Part shown: positions 12,391 to 25,229 of the stretch, piece by piece
How the letters are laid out: every line of letters starts with the position of its first letter
Numbering within the stretch: position 1 is the first letter of the stretch
Source of the DNA: Mytilus trossulus
Taxonomy: Eukaryota; Mollusca; Bivalvia; Mytilida; Mytilidae
DNA length: 64,000 nt
Assembly: GCF_036588685.1 (NCBI RefSeq)
Contig: NC_086383.1
Coordinates: forward strand, 38,448,171 to 38,512,170
Direction of reading: 5' to 3'
Translations under genes and position numbers: made by a program
Notes under the pieces: generated by a model
The model's database searches: none
Told to the model about the DNA's origin: nothing
Seen by the model: only the letters and a program-made list of their open reading frames with translations

Positions 12391-12399
12391 TGATATCCT

Positions 12400-13349
12400 T
12401 CGATAATTTTCAAAATCAAGGATATCAAGGAAGCCACATCATGTAATTTTACATGCATATATGTTCATATTATTATTCTATTTTATTTGGTTTATAGTGG
12501 TTAAGATTATAACAAAATGTGGACTGCTGTTATTTCAGTATAACGTTTATTTATTTCGAGAATCAAAGTGTGTCAAAATAAGTTTGTTAACTTTTACATG
12601 TTTTGACACCTTGTTTGTTTTCTTTCGACGATACAAGGTAAACTATTTAACCCCATAACATCCAATTTTCTTTCCATAAAAGACTTTAACATCTCAAAAA
12701 GGTCATTGACCAAAACTCAACCATATTATTGATTTCTTTTCTTTTCTTTTAATTTTATTTGAGACTCAAATAATATCAAAGCAAATTTAAGGTTAAACCG
12801 AGTCAGCCTTTTCCCGCCATTTTTTTAAATCTTCTGAAATATCTCGAAAAGGAGCTCAATAAACTGTCAATATTTTAAGCTAATTTATTCAATAACTAAA
12901 GCTCGTTCGACTTATAGTACGAATCATAATTTATTGATTTTCACATTTCAAGAAAACATGGTTTCCATTTGATTTCTTTCGGTAAATTTCATTTCGATTC
13001 GTATCATTCTTATGTAGTTTCGCACTTGTATCAGGTATCCACTTTTTAGTCCTTTCCCTTTATTTATATATTGATTAAAAAACAAAAAAATGAACTCATA
13101 AAAGAAAAAATCCAAACTGCACCTTTTTTTTGTATTTTTAAAAGATTGAGTACATATCTAAACTAATAAATTTTACAACGAGTTTTAGAATGCGATAATT
13201 TTAATTATTATATGAGAATTTCATAATCCAAAAACAATCCAAAAACAATAGAATGTGGATATATAAAACTTTGTTCAAAAAATCATTTTGAAAGCTAATT
13301 AGAAATTAAAATGGTTAAGTGTGCATCACCATGTTTTCATTTTTACCTA
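12400..13349. other. no recognised gene
   Basis: AT-rich sequence. The short frame at 12461-12658 is hydrophobic by composition only. Confidence 0.5.
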
Positions 13350-13560
13350 TTATGAATGTTTGTTTTGTTCACACATCGCTTCCAATAAAATGGAATTCTA
13401 CGCGACTACCATACAAAAGAGTTATTTAGCTAGTTATAAAACCAAGTTTATTGCCTCATTTTCTACGCCAAAATAATGACTGTACCAAATGAGGAATATG
13501 ACAGTTGTTAACCAGGCATTTGATGTGTTTTGATTCTGTCATTTGAATGCGTTTTTTTTA
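13350..13560 (+). repeat. family D repeat, first of two adjacent copies
   Basis: It contains TGTTTGTTTTGTTCACACAT, ATACAAAAGAGTTATTTAGC and AGGAATATGACAGTTGTTAA. The copy at 13668 repeats this order about 310 bp further on. Confidence 0.75.
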
Positions 13561-13667
13561 ATTTTATAAGTGTACTTTGTGGTTTTTTATTGAACATTTG
13601 TTTGTTTTGAGATTGTGACACAGTGATGACTGCTGTACCAATATTTTGACTATTTAATCTTTTTATG

Positions 13668-13930
13668 ATTGTTTTGTTCACGCGTCGTTGTAAATATAAG
13701 GGAATTTGATACGACTGTCATACAAGTGAGAGGTTAAGCTCTATAAACCAGGTTCAATCCACCATTTTATTCATTTGAAAATGCCTGCACCAAGTCAGTA
13801 AATTACAGTTGTTGTCCATTCGTATGATGGGTTTTATAATTAATTTTGACATTTGATAAGTGATTGCCGATTCGAATTTTCTTGGGAGTTCAGTATTTTT
13901 ATGATTTTACTTTTTTTTTTAGGAGACTTT
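13668..13930 (+). repeat. family D repeat, second adjacent copy
   Basis: GTTTTGTTCACGCGTCGTTG, TCATACAAGTGAGAGGTTAA, CCATTCGTATGATGGGTTTT and GAGTTCAGTATTTTTATGAT. Other copies lie at 21735, 37430 and 46500. Confidence 0.8.
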
Positions 13931-14194
13931 TTTTCTATTTTACTTTTTTTTTAAGTCGGAGTTCTTTCTGGCAATTGGCAAAAACAGTTACATCCAAGAA
14001 AGAAGCTCTTGCCATTTCACTTTCAGATAGTTTCATAGATTGAAGTCTGGAGCTGGCATGTCAGTTAGCTGCTACATGAAGTAGTCTGTTGTTATTTATG
14101 TATTATTGTCATTTTGTTTATTTTTCTTTCGTTACATCTTCTGACATCAGACTCGGACTTCTCTTGAATTGAATTTTAAATGTACGTATTGTTA

Positions 14195-14535
14195 TGCATT
14201 TCCTTTTCTACATTGGCTAGATGTATAGGGGGAGGGTTGAGATCTCATAAACATGTTTAACCCCACCGCAATTTTGCGCCTGTCCCAAGTAAGGAGCCTC
14301 TGGCCTTTGTTAGTCTTGTATTATTTAAATTTTAGTTTCTTTTGTGCAATTTGGAAATTAGTATGGCGTTCATTATCACTGAACTAGTATATATTTGTTT
14401 AGGGACCAGCTGAAGGACGCCTCCGGGTGCGGGAATGTTTCGCTACATTGAAGACCTGTTGGTGACCTTCTGTTGTTATTTTCTCTTTGGTCGGGTTGTT
14501 ATCTCTTTGTCACATTCCCCATTTCCATTCTCAAT
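14195..14535 (-). repeat. family F repeat, reverse orientation
   Basis: The complement of the 2701 copy: TAGATGTATAGGGGGAGGGT, ACCCCACCGCAATTTTGCGC, GACGCCTCCGGGTGCGGGAA and ACATTCCCCATTTCCATTCT. Upstream sequence (13950-14190) may be a further part of the same element. Confidence 0.85.
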
Positions 14536-15039
14536 TTTATCATGTTGTTATTTCCATTAACAATCCATACTTTTCGGATTTGGTTCCCTTAATATGTTGT
14601 CAAGAACAGAAAATGAAAGAAACAACATTTACAGCTTTCTTTGTGTCATTTTTAGACTTTTATCTCGAATTTGACATGAGCAGAGATCTGTGGCAAAATT
14701 TGTCAAACGATCATTATTTATTAAAGAAATAATTCATGCCGGCCGTAGATTTGTTTTCATTTATCCATGGGTTGGACATTTATATTCAATTATTTTGCCC
14801 ATAGCGTTAGCGAGGGGTAAAATACGAATACAAATGCCCACACCATGGTTAATGAAATTAAATCTACGCTGCCATGAATTATTTCGATTGTAATAGGACA
14901 AATTCGGTAATTTTGTTAACCGTGAAAGCCTTATACATACCATACTGTTTTGGTGTCGAAAATAGAGAATATCTGGCAGTAAAAGTAAGTTAGTCATAAC
15001 GCGGAACAGTCGTTTTTGTGTGTTACTTCGTTTGCGCTA

Positions 15040-15450
15040 AAAGTAGATATATTGCGATTATACTGGTTGACGATAATATGTCGTCATATAAGAATTTCCC
15101 CGATCTTTGTACAAATGATATCAGATATTTTCCTTACGTCTTAACTACCATCCCCTTCCCTTTCATGGATGTGACATACCGATTAAGCCTATTTACCTGA
15201 TTTGTTATCACAAAATCAACACGACGGGTGCCACATGTGGTGCAGGATCTGCCTACCCTTCCGGAGCACCTGAGATCACCCTAAGTTTTTGGTGGGGTTC
15301 TTGTTGTTTATTCTTAAGTTTTCTATGTTGTGTCATGTGTACTATTGTTTGTCTGTTTGTCTTTTTCATTTTTAGCAATGGCGTTGTCAGTTTATTTTCT
15401 ATTTATGAGTTGTACTGTCCTTCTGCTATCTTTCGTCCCTCTTTTGTAGC
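15040..15450 (+). repeat. family C repeat, the longest direct copy in the window
   Basis: The core runs from CACGACGGGTGCCACATGTG through GATCTGCCTACCCTTCCGGA and AGTTTTTGGTGGGGTTCTTG to CTTTCGTCCCTCTTTTGTAG. Sequence upstream (TTCCTTACGTCTTAACTACC and around) matches the extended part of the 10024 copy. The plus-strand frame at 15335-15547 lies in the repeat. Confidence 0.85.
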
Positions 15451-16360
15451 AATATACCAAACTCATTTGTATATACATTTCTCAACTTATTTGGTATTCA
15501 TGAGCATGCAGCTGTTAATCAGACATCAAAAAGTCACAAGTGTCTGAACAGAAAAGTAAAAGAAAGTTTCATCTTCTTCCTAAAAAGATACCAAGACAAT
15601 GCTGATAAATTTTCATATCAAATTCACAAATTTAACACGATTGTCTTGAAGTATTAATTATAGGTTATGGCGTTGTCATGGTTCTTTATCATCATAATTT
15701 CGTGTTATAATATTAATTTATTAGTCTATGTAAATTATTACATTCACTGTTTAGTCTATTTTTGGTTGTATCTATTTGCCGTGACAATTTACTTATATAT
15801 ATACATCCTCATGATCCTGTCATTGTGTTCTAGTAAATTTTTGCATTTCTTTTTTTAGGTTTTTTTTTTGTTTTTTTTTTTTTGCTAACATGCTTTGTCT
15901 ATATCTTACTTTTGTCTTAACTGTATGTGACTAATATTTTTTTTAGTAATAACTGATGTCCTTGATTTTTTACATAAGGCAGTTAAACCAAAGCGAAATT
16001 GTACAAATTGCCGATAAATATCTGATTATTAACAATACAGTTAATGACACAAACAAAAAGTAAAATACCAAAACAGACGATTAATTTGACCGCTTTTGAC
16101 CGAAATAAATTGTGCTTTTTTTTATTTATATCACACATAAGCTTCCATACAAATTGATTATTATTAATAACAAGGAAGTTAGTTAAACGATTGATAACAC
16201 AATAAATAAAGTAGGTGAATACACCTTGATCAGAAATGTTCCTTTGTTTCTAGTCCAGATATAGGTTCAATTACATGTCATTAAGTTACTATAGTACATA
16301 TAACAAGCACTAACGTTACTAACAATAGTTGGTTATAAGCATTACACGATTATTACAGTT

Positions 16361-16612
16361 GAGAATGGAAATATGGAATATGTAAATGAGACAACAACCT
16401 TACCAAAGATCCAACAATAGCCGAAGTCCACAAATGGGTATAAAATGCAGCGATAAAATCCCGCACCCGGAGGCGTGTTTCAGCTGGCCCCTACACAAAA
16501 ATGTTTACTATTGTAATGTTAATGGACGTCATATTAATCTCCAATATATATATATATATATAAAACAAAAACAAAAGCAAAACCCTTACACTTTGGCCAG
16601 GCGCAATTATGC
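16361..16612 (+). repeat. diverged family F repeat
   Basis: GAGAATGGAAATATGGAATA, then AAATCCCGCACCCGGAGGCG and TTTGGCCAGGCGCAATTATG in F order. The ends are diverged, with an internal (TA)n run at about 16545. Confidence 0.8.
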
Positions 16613-16619
16613 TGATTAA

Positions 16620-17671
16620 ATAAATATGATTAAGGTGGTCTAAAAACTGTTTGACATTACGTAGTGATTATGGAAACATTATTTGAATAGGGACGGTATA
16701 TTTTGTATTTCTATGTTATGATGGATGATTTCATATTTAGATCTAAACAATTATATACCCGATGCATCGCGTTCGAAGTTCTGAATTCAGTTAAAATGTA
16801 TGTAAATATAACAGAATCTGCTCATGCCACTCTTATGGTAAAAGAGTTTAATGCATGAATATCTATAGCTCTAATCGCCGATACATACAAGCACAAGAGA
16901 CAAAATCAACCACTTACACAAAATTTATCAAAATAGACATAAACAAAGACAAACAAATGCGAAAAAAACATAGCATATAAATAGTCTGACTTTTTTTCGG
17001 AAACTTAAAAGATAGAGATAAATATAACGCGTGAGAAACAAAACCTTTTCCCCTGCTTTATTTAACCCTATAACTTTCGTTAACTCTAAAACACTCATTT
17101 GAAAACATATAAGTGAAACAATCACTAGGATAGCTTTAAACTAGAGCTATGACATAGACATCGACAATACTTGACTGTTTTGCCATTTTTAAATTTTGCC
17201 AAACATCATAGAAGAGAGAAACTGTTAACACAAAAAGATCAACACATTATTATTTTTTTTATATATATATACAAAAAAGCGGGAGTGACACGGTCCTGTG
17301 TAGCCTCTAGTAAGTTGAAGATGCAAATGGGTCTTTTAAGTTTAAAAGCAAAACAAAATATGAACCGTCAGCTGCAAAAATAAAAATTGGAAATTTCTTG
17401 ATCATATATGATATTTTCTGTTAGTTATTAGATATTAAAATCAGAATTTAGAAAACTTGTATTTCTTTCCAAATATAGTAGAAGGAGGTGTTAGACACAT
17501 ATTATCTTGTATAGGCAAATTTCCCTTTGAAGTTAAAAAAATATTACTTTAGTTGCAAAAATATATATTTGCAAGATTTTAAAATCATTTAAAACATAAC
17601 TGTTGGTTGTTTTTGTTTTAAGTTATATGAATTTTAATAATAATGTGAACAAAATTGTATTTTTGTTCCAG
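16620..17671. other. non-coding stretch upstream of the NHL exon
   Basis: I found no RING, B-box or coiled-coil exon here that could belong to the NHL gene downstream. The bases just before 17672 (TTTTTGTTCCAG) form a good splice acceptor, so at least one upstream exon should exist. It may be non-coding or further away. Confidence 0.45.
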
Positions 17672-18134
17672 TAATAGCAGATATGGCACAGGTGTTGGCC
17701 GTTCCAGCAGATGTAAGACATGGATTTTCGTACATAGGCCAATTTAATCACGACTTCGGTCGAATTACTGGGATAGCAGCTACAATAAAGGGGAATGTTT
17801 TGTTATGTGACTATGTTAAGAAGAATCTGATATTAGTTGATCCTCTTGGAAATTGTTTACAGAAGCTTGACGTTGACAGTGAACCATATGATTTGGCAAT
17901 CACAAGTCAAAATATAGGCTATATTACACAACCTAACTCCAGAACTGTCCTACTAATAGACCCTGATAGAATGATGGTACTCTTTAAAGCAACCTGCGAC
18001 GAACTAAACACAACAGTGTTTTGTGTTTCAGCAGTTTCAAATACTGGAAGAGATTTTCCGAAAAATGTTCCATGCTATCTTGGTGTTAACAAGCATGGTA
18101 TGTCATATAAAGTTCCTGTCAATTACGAAAACAT
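17672..18134 (+). CDS. NHL/beta-propeller protein, exon 1 (ATG at 17683)
   Basis: The exon follows a clear acceptor (TTTTTGTTCCAG) and ends at the donor ACAT|GTAAGT, leaving two bases of a codon. The first ATG in the exon is at 17683, but the frame is open back to the acceptor, so this could be an internal exon of a longer TRIM-type gene. The encoded ~150 residues show beta-propeller blades with an NHL-like rhythm: GRITGIAATIKGNVLLCDY, then NLILVDPLGNCLQKLDV, then PYDLAITSQNIGYITQP. In animals such domains are common at the C-terminus of TRIM2/3/71-like ubiquitin ligases, where they bind RNA or protein. No RING or B-box was seen in this window. Function beyond a protein- or RNA-binding propeller is not supported. 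Confidence 0.75.
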
Positions 18135-18676
18135 GTAAGTATGTATGGCCAACACGTGTTTAAACTGTAGACCTTAATCATGATCACACAATAAAACATA
18201 TAGAAAATTGTATTAAAGAGTTTCACACCTGTTCATGTTGTTATGGTAGTCGATGAAAGGAATTGAAAGATAATTGCCCTTGATACTAAGTTGACCGATG
18301 ACCTTACGACACATTAGTTTTAAAGTGTGCAATCGGAACAATACATTTTGACCAGTTTATTTGTCTGATTGTTTATATAACGAGAAAACACAATAAAATA
18401 CCGTTTTCATATGCCAGGGCTTGTTAAACCGAACAAAACTGAAAAGAAATTACTTGCGAAATTAATCCTTTGAAGGCTAGATAAAAAAAAACACACAATT
18501 GCAATTTTAAATAAATCCTGTCTTTTTAGACTCAATATATTTTTCGGTATCATATATTCATAAAACATATGAGAATAACATAACTCGTATCCTGCCAACA
18601 ATTGGTTTTAACATAAATGTGTTTATTTCCGATGCAAAAGACTCTAAAAGTGAATCAATAGTAATACCGAAATACC

Positions 18677-18861
18677 GTATAGCGTGTTTTTTCGCGGATT
18701 GAACAAAAAAGCCACAATGAATTCCGCCATTTTTTCAGTATAAATTCAAAAGTATGAATAAAAGTGTCGAATCCGCCAAAATAATAACCACGAAAATATT
18801 TCGTATACCTTATTCAATGAAAATCGCAAAATTTTACACCCGCGAAAAAAACACGCTACAC
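18677..18861. mobile_element. 185-bp MITE with ~20-bp inverted ends
   Basis: The left end GTATAGCGTGTTTTTTCGCG is inverted at the right as CGCGAAAAAAACACGCTACAC, with one extra base and one mismatch. It is AT-rich inside with no frame, and sits in the NHL intron. Confidence 0.75.
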
Positions 18862-18911
18862 TTTATAATCTGACTTACACTTTTACATACGTCATTATCC
18901 TAAAACGTGCA

Positions 18912-19116
18912 AAATAGAAATAGGAAGATGTGGTGTGAGTGCCAATGAGACAACTCTCCATCCAAATAACAATTTAAAAAGTAAACCATTATAGGTTAAA
19001 GTACGGCCTTCAACACGGAGCCTTGCCTCACACCGAACAACAAGCTATAAAGGGCTCCAAAATTACTAGTGTGAAACCATTCAAACAGGAAAACCAACAG
19101 TCTAATCTATATAAAA
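18912..19116 (+). repeat. family B repeat, most complete copy
   Basis: AGGAAGATGTGGTGTGAGTG, CCAATGAGACAACTCTCCAT, AAGTACGGCCTTCAACACGG and CACCGAACAACAAGCTATAA appear in order. B looks like a short interspersed element. I saw no clear A/B box, so a tRNA origin is not claimed. Fragments or diverged relatives are at 3478, 4143, 28495, 32236, 51780 and 54160. Confidence 0.8.
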
Positions 19117-19233
19117 TGCTTGTTTAAGCCCAATTTTTGTATTTTATTTTGTTTTGCAAAAGTACAGCTAAACTATCATACACAAAGTCCGTACTTTGTT
19201 CAATGTCAGAGATTTATTTTTCTTCCATTGCAG

Positions 19234-19663
19234 CAGCCTAACAGACGTTACTAAATATCCCAAAATTGGTACACGTGCTGTAAAATTCCATGTCCTGCAT
19301 GAACGTACCTTCTTATCGTGTATAGGAGGCCAAAATTATATCACATATAACAACACATTTTACAACAAACAAGGAATCGTTGCTGACATTACAACCATGG
19401 ATACGCCCACTGACATATGCTCTGACGACTATGGACACATCTATGTCACTAGACAGGGATCGAACAATATACATAGACTTAAATATTCAGCGAAAGAGTT
19501 ACCTTTTCTTCAAATAGAACATGGTTGCAAGGTTATAGACATACCATTGGATTCACAACACGGAATCAAGGAACCTGTCGCCTTGTGCTTCAACCAAGAC
19601 TATAGTAAACTTTACATTGTCAACGAATGGGGGAAATCAGTTTTGATTTTTGATGTGGTTTAA
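19234..19663 (+). CDS. NHL/beta-propeller protein, terminal exon
   Basis: This exon completes the propeller: ~142 residues to a TAA at 19661-19663. Blade motifs visible include TPTDICSDDYGHIYVTRQGS, then NNIHRLKYS, and the last strand YSKLYIVNEWGKSVLIFDV. Together with the exon at 17683 it gives a ~293-residue protein that is mostly propeller. This is short for a TRIM protein but adequate for a free NHL domain. Both exons are intact with no stops, which favours a real gene over a relic. A short ATG start upstream of the acceptor (19196) is an artefact of reading through the intron. Confidence 0.78.
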
Positions 19664-19749
19664 TGATTAATACAAGTACTTTGTTTCATATATGTTCGTA
19701 CAGTACCATTTTTGTGGAATTGCGTTGGTAAAATTAACAAATGGAATGA

Positions 19750-19758
19750 AATAATAAA
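19750..19758 (+). terminator. candidate polyadenylation signal of the NHL gene
   Basis: AATAATAAAC contains AATAAA about 90 bp after the stop codon, a normal distance. Position only; no cleavage evidence. Confidence 0.45.
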
Positions 19759-19759
19759 C

Positions 19760-21734
19760 GTAGTATTTTTTAAATTTTTTGGGGTCTTGTATAAAATCTC
19801 TGGTACAACCAAGAATTTAATACTCCCGACAGGGCAATATGTCTTCCATCCACGAAAATAAATAAATCCATAAAATTTTTTTTGCTATTTAATATAATAC
19901 TATGCCGTGTTAATTTTACTTGATGTAAATATTCTGTCGTTAACATATTCAGCATATATATTTGTGATATATTAACAATATACATCCGCAATGTTATCGA
20001 CAACTAACCAAGAATTTACACTCGAACCGAAGGAAATTTCTAATTAGATATGAACTTTTGACTTATTTGTAAGGCCTCACTTTACGTTTCAGAAGGAGAC
20101 AAGAGAAGCATCGGTGTGGGTTTGTTTTTGAGACGTGTTTGCAATACAACTAAACCAGGCACAGTACCAGTTCGGCTCTAGTCGTATTGGTCACTTTAAT
20201 TGTGTTGTCGTTTGAACACAGTCGTTTTGGCAATAATCGATTCGGCCACATTATTTTAAAGTGTTTGTATTTGAAAATATATGTTAATTGATAGCAGCTT
20301 TCAATTTTCAAGGAATATTGAAATTATTTTGATATTACGAATTTATGTGCTGTGAACTATAAGGACGCAAGACGATTTCCTTTTATCTGATACAAAAAGC
20401 ACTGTATGTGTTTAATGATTAATTTAATATGAGGTTAATATATTAAACACGAACAGACTATATAAGAAGAAAAAGATTCGTAAATGAGTAACAACAAACT
20501 ACGTCAGTTGCAAGTTAATCATCTACTCGGACGCTACTACTCCTAATGAGAAATAGAATGGTTTATTCCTAATATAGAACTATATTGTTCAGACATTGTA
20601 GCTCGAAATATATAAAGAAAAATAAGCATGCCTAAAAAATTAGTATATATAATTGTAGCTATAAGGTTTAAATTTAATTTACTACTGTTTTCTGTTTATT
20701 ATAACATGTTTATAAATATTGTAGTGACAAAAGAAAAAGATGCTTATTTTACGATTTTGATAGAACGTCATAACTGTAGACTAAAATGATTTGTTTTGCA
20801 AAGTCAATACCTTAATCTTACTTTTTCTACTTCGACGGAGCAGTTTTTCACAAAAAGAGAAAGACCTGTGGATTTGTTCACTTAAAAAGCAACTCGACAA
20901 AATAGTTTACTTTTGTTTATCTTTTTTTATTGCCGAAATTATATCGATTTGGCAATTATGAAAGTTTGAACGCCTAAATTCATATGGTAAAACTAAATTC
21001 CCTTTCTATTTAGCTTAATTTTCAATCAGTTTTTAAAATATGATTGTTTTTTTTTATTTCCACAGAGATTATATAAAAATTAATTAATTTCATTACATCG
21101 ATATCTTGTTAATAATTTATAAAACTTTATAAAGTAAAGTTCTATTATAACGTGAAGTTATAAGACCACTCTGGGTTAGTTTTCTTTTAATAAATTCACG
21201 TTTTGGGGATATAGTTGTGATAGTTGTGATAGACACTAAAATTCAATGAATTTCAGATTTATTTCTTCTACTGATACGAAGTATATTTAATGTCTACTGA
21301 CGAATCGTTTAAGCACTAGCTCATACAATTGTGCGCCTAAAGAAAATGTAAGAATGATTCTTTTTGTATCATAGGTTTACTGAACGATGTTCCTCAACGT
21401 TTTTGACTGAGACATTTGGTTAACAATATATGTTATCGGTGGGGTTATGTTTCTAAAGTAAAAACTATATTTCTTTTTCCTACATTAAAAGGTCAAATTG
21501 GAGAGCATGAGTGTAAATTTAATTCCAATAATTTTTCTCAAGAAAAACAAAACAGTGCTTTTAAGAGCGTGACTTTTCAAATAAGTATCATTTTCTTGTA
21601 ACAAAATCAAACCATGCAGAAACTGTCTTTGTTGATGATCAATCATATTTCTCTAATTGTTGTGCTATTTTCACATTTCCTGGTCGGTGTGAGAAAAATA
21701 TTTCACTAGAGAAATTCTGTTCTCGGCAAATGAT
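19760..21734. other. no recognised gene
   Basis: AT-rich sequence with short random frames only. Confidence 0.5.
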
Positions 21735-21955
21735 TTGTTGAAATTTAATTGTGACGTTAAATTTAAGTTTAATCCACCATTTCTACATTTGAAAATGCCT
21801 GTACCAAGTCAGGAATATGAAAGTTCTTGTCCATTCGTTTTTGATGCGTTTTGTTATTTGATTTTGCCATGTGATTATGGACTTTCCAAATTGATTTCAG
21901 TTCAGTATTTTTGTGATTTTACTTTTTTCTGGTTTTCTTTGGAATTTTCTTCTTG
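21735..21955 (+). repeat. family D repeat, partial
   Basis: TTTGAAAATGCCTGTACCAA, GTCAGGAATATGAAAGTTCT and TTCAGTATTTTTGTGATTTT in D order. The 83-residue frame over it is repeat sequence. Confidence 0.75.
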
Positions 21956-22048
21956 TGACGTCATAAAAAAAGGCGAGCATGCCTGATGACGTCACATCAA
22001 AAGTACACAACTTTTCTCAAATCTTTGAAAAGGAAGGATAAAGAAGAT

Positions 22049-22197
22049 TAGAGAAACAGATTCCACCACTGTAACTCGTGTATTACGATATTCTCCACTC
22101 TCAACAGTTAAAATCTAAAACATTTTAAAATTTAACTGTCTGGAGTGGAGAAATATCGTAATACACTTGTTGCAGTTGTGGAATCTATATGTTTCTA
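22049..22197. mobile_element. ~150-bp palindromic MITE
   Basis: The left arm AGAAACAGATTCCACCACTG continues as CGTGTATTACGATATTCTCC. The right arm has GGAGAAATATCGTAATACAC and GCAGTTGTGGAATC. The loop is AT-rich. A diverged relative lies at 27350-27511. Confidence 0.7.
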
Positions 22198-22311
22198 GTC
22201 TGTTTTATCAGATTCGTGCCCAAGCTTTTGACTGGGCTTATATGGTTTTTTTCTATAGAGATCCAATAAAAGCGACACACATCTACTGATAAGCTGAAAC
22301 AAACGAAGGAC

Positions 22312-22562
22312 TTATCAAAAAGGGACAAAAGATACCAGAGGGACATTCAAACTCATAGATCGAAAATAAACTGACAACGACATGGCTAAAATACAAAAAG
22401 ACAGACAAACAATAGTACAAAGAACGCAACTTAGAAAACTTCATACCAAACAACACAAACTCACCAAAAACTGGGGATGATATCAGGTGCTCCGGAAGGG
22501 TTAGCATATCCTACCTCACACGTGGCAGCCGTCGTGTTGCGTATGTAATTACAACCCAGGTA
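22312..22562 (-). repeat. family C repeat, reverse orientation
   Basis: CCAAAAACTGGGGATGATAT, CAGGTGCTCCGGAAGGGTTA and CACGTGGCAGCCGTCGTGTT. Same order as the 10024 copy. Confidence 0.8.
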
Positions 22563-22569
22563 AATAATC

Positions 22570-24450
22570 AGTAGAAATAGTAGAAATATTGGACAAATGA
22601 AACATAGAAACAGAATCACTACTTTTTTACAAGAATTAATAATAATAAGGTCACTTATAACTTTAAGACTTTCATAGTTATCTTTTTCATAGCATTCTTG
22701 CAAAACAAATGACGTGTAGAACGAAAATGATGTTCAAATTCAAATTTGTAACATCCGTGACGACTTTAAGTAAAAAAAATATTTCATATCGTTTTCTTAT
22801 GGTAAAATACTACATCATTTTATTTTACGAACTGGAACCAAGTTTGCGTTGGCCAAACTTAAGTGTAGGTTTGACGAATATTATGGAAAATCAATCATTA
22901 AACGGAAAACAAATCGGTCTCAAAAGTTTTGAATGTATGGTTCGGTAGTTTAATATTGATGTTCGAACCCATTCAACAACCTAGCCTTTTAAAATCTGGA
23001 TAAATACTGACAATAATTGAAACCGACAGTTATATAAAGACAATGAATGAATACCAAACATTACATGGGTTCAATTTAACAGTTCCTATTTTAATGCAGT
23101 CCTTAGATATATCAAATGTGACTGGTCTAACACTATATACAGTTTCTATGTTTTAATCCCCAAACCACCACGTTTGCTTACTTACTACTTGTTTGTTCTT
23201 TTCGTTTGTGATAATTTATACGAAAGAGTTAAAAATTGTTAGAGTAATGCTACTGAACCGCATGACGACAGCATGTGATCTTGTCAATAACAGTTCTATA
23301 GTTAAATAAACAGCTAACTTTTTTTTTCATTGTATTTTTTTTTTTGGGGGGGGGGGATTTGGCATTACATGAGGTTTGATAAAATATGAGATTGACAATC
23401 AAAATATCTACGGCTTTTGTGAATCATATTCGGATATCTGTAAGTAAAACATTAGCCAAGACATTTTGGAAAAACACTAATTCCAAAGATGAGATATGAT
23501 GAAACAATGTGTATTCAGCAAATTTTAAATCAGCAAGCGTATTGAAGTGCCTTAAATATAAATTGCCTATGACCAACAATTCATTGTCATACCTTAATAG
23601 AATATGAGGACTGCATGGTATTTAATCTTTTGTTTAGGAGCTGTTCTGACTATATAATTCAACAAAATACAGTAAACAGATTATATCTCAATTCTGTAAA
23701 TAACGATGCCCAATGAGGATATACATGATATAATCGTTTCTTTATTTAAATCATTTGTCAATTGATTCATAGACATGAACTGTATCAAAAGTATTATTTG
23801 TTAAAGAGCACTATCTAAGGGGTCATTATTATGCTTCTGATATAATATTTCTAGACATACAATCGTATAAATCATAACGTTAACACACACATACACGCTA
23901 TGCTATCATTACTGCATTAAACTAATCAATTCTATTACCTGAGGAAATATTTGCAGCTGTCCACTTGCATTAATTGAAACAGAATCGAATCATATTCCGT
24001 TTTTGTTATAAGAAACTGCTTGAATATCAAAAATATGCATTTTAATGTACATTTAATGTACAGCATCTATTGAAAGCATCGTATTGTTTCATCAATAGAT
24101 TACGTCACTATAAACAATGGACGTGGTGTCATCAACCCCTTATGAAATTTGCTACATATAACCTAATATGATTTTAATACTTTGTACAACCCAATATTAT
24201 TTTTTTTAACAATAATGAAAAATTCAACTACCGAACATCGGCTTTAAAACAAAAATCAATGCACCATTTATAGATTCTACAACTAGCTAAAGATTAAAAC
24301 TTAAACATTTTTTCCACACACAAAATTTAGCCTGCAAGAAGGGGAGTGCATTAAAGTTGTTTTGACTTGTTAGCTCTATTAAAGGATGAGTAATGACTCG
24401 ACACAATACAAACAGTCGATAAAATATATCATAATAAACTCATCATATTA
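22570..24450. other. no recognised gene; T/G homopolymer tract at about 23319-23357
   Basis: Only short frames. A run of T with one A-interruption passes into about twelve G (GGGGGGGGGGGG), a slippage-prone tract. Confidence 0.5.
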
Positions 24451-24740
24451 TATATCAGGACTAAATTTAGTCAATACGCTAGACGCGCGTTTCGTCTACA
24501 AAAGACTCACTAGTGACGCCCGAATCTAAAAAAAAAATAAAAAGGCCAAATAAAGTACGAAGTTGAAGTGCATCGAGGAACATTCCTAAAAGTTTTACCA
24601 AGTACAGCTAAGGTAATCTATTCCCGAGGTAGAAAAGCCTTAGTATTTCAAAAAATTCAAAAATTTGATAACAGTAATTTTTTAAATATACCATATCAAT
24701 GACAATTCATGTCAACACATAAAGGGCTGACTACTGGGTT
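24451..24740 (+). repeat. diverged R1 repeat
   Basis: CTAGACGCGCGTTTCGTCTA, GACTCACTAGTGACGCCCGA, AAGTACGAAGTTGAAGTGCA and CATAAAGGGCTGACTACTGG keep R1 order with substitutions. The last part of the unit is missing. Confidence 0.8.
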
Positions 24741-25194
24741 TAAATCATTTTACTTTTTTCAATGTACCATTGATGTTTATTTCGCATTGCATTTACTTTT
24801 TATTTGGAAGACATTTATGTTGGTCATGATTTTTTTTTTGTCTTTGATGTCAAAATAACTTAATAGTATTAATAAAATCATACTTCAAAAATTAATTGAA
24901 AAGGAGAGGTTCATATAACGTACGGTGTATCAACTAATGGATCGATTTGCAAAAAACTGTCATGTTTGTCTTGCGTAAGTACATAATACTTGCATTATAT
25001 ATTTAGATAGAATAAGAACTTTCTTTCTGTTGTGAACAGTTTATAAAATGCGACATGTTTGTTTTTAGTTATCTTATGAAAGTTGTTTGCTTAATTGGAA
25101 ATTTTAACTATTAAGGAGTATTATCCTTCTTTAACATATTTAGGAAATGGCCATGTCTTACATATATAAAATATCAAATAAAATATCAACATCT

Positions 25195-25228
25195 AAATAC
25201 TAAAATAAAATAAAATAAAATAAATTTT
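25195..25228. repeat. (AAAAT)n microsatellite
   Basis: Five to six units of AAAAT/AATAA, followed by a partly complementary TTTTCATTTTGATTTTATTTTG stretch that could pair with it. Confidence 0.7.
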
Positions 25229-25229
25229 C

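Larger units (their letters stand above)
18135..19233 (+). other. intron of the NHL gene, with two repeat insertions
   Basis: The intron opens with GTAAGTATG and closes with TTCTTCCATTGCAG. Splicing joins AT to C, keeping the frame (codon ATC, then Ser-Leu-Thr-Asp). It contains a MITE (18677-18861) and a family B repeat (18912-19116). Confidence 0.75.
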
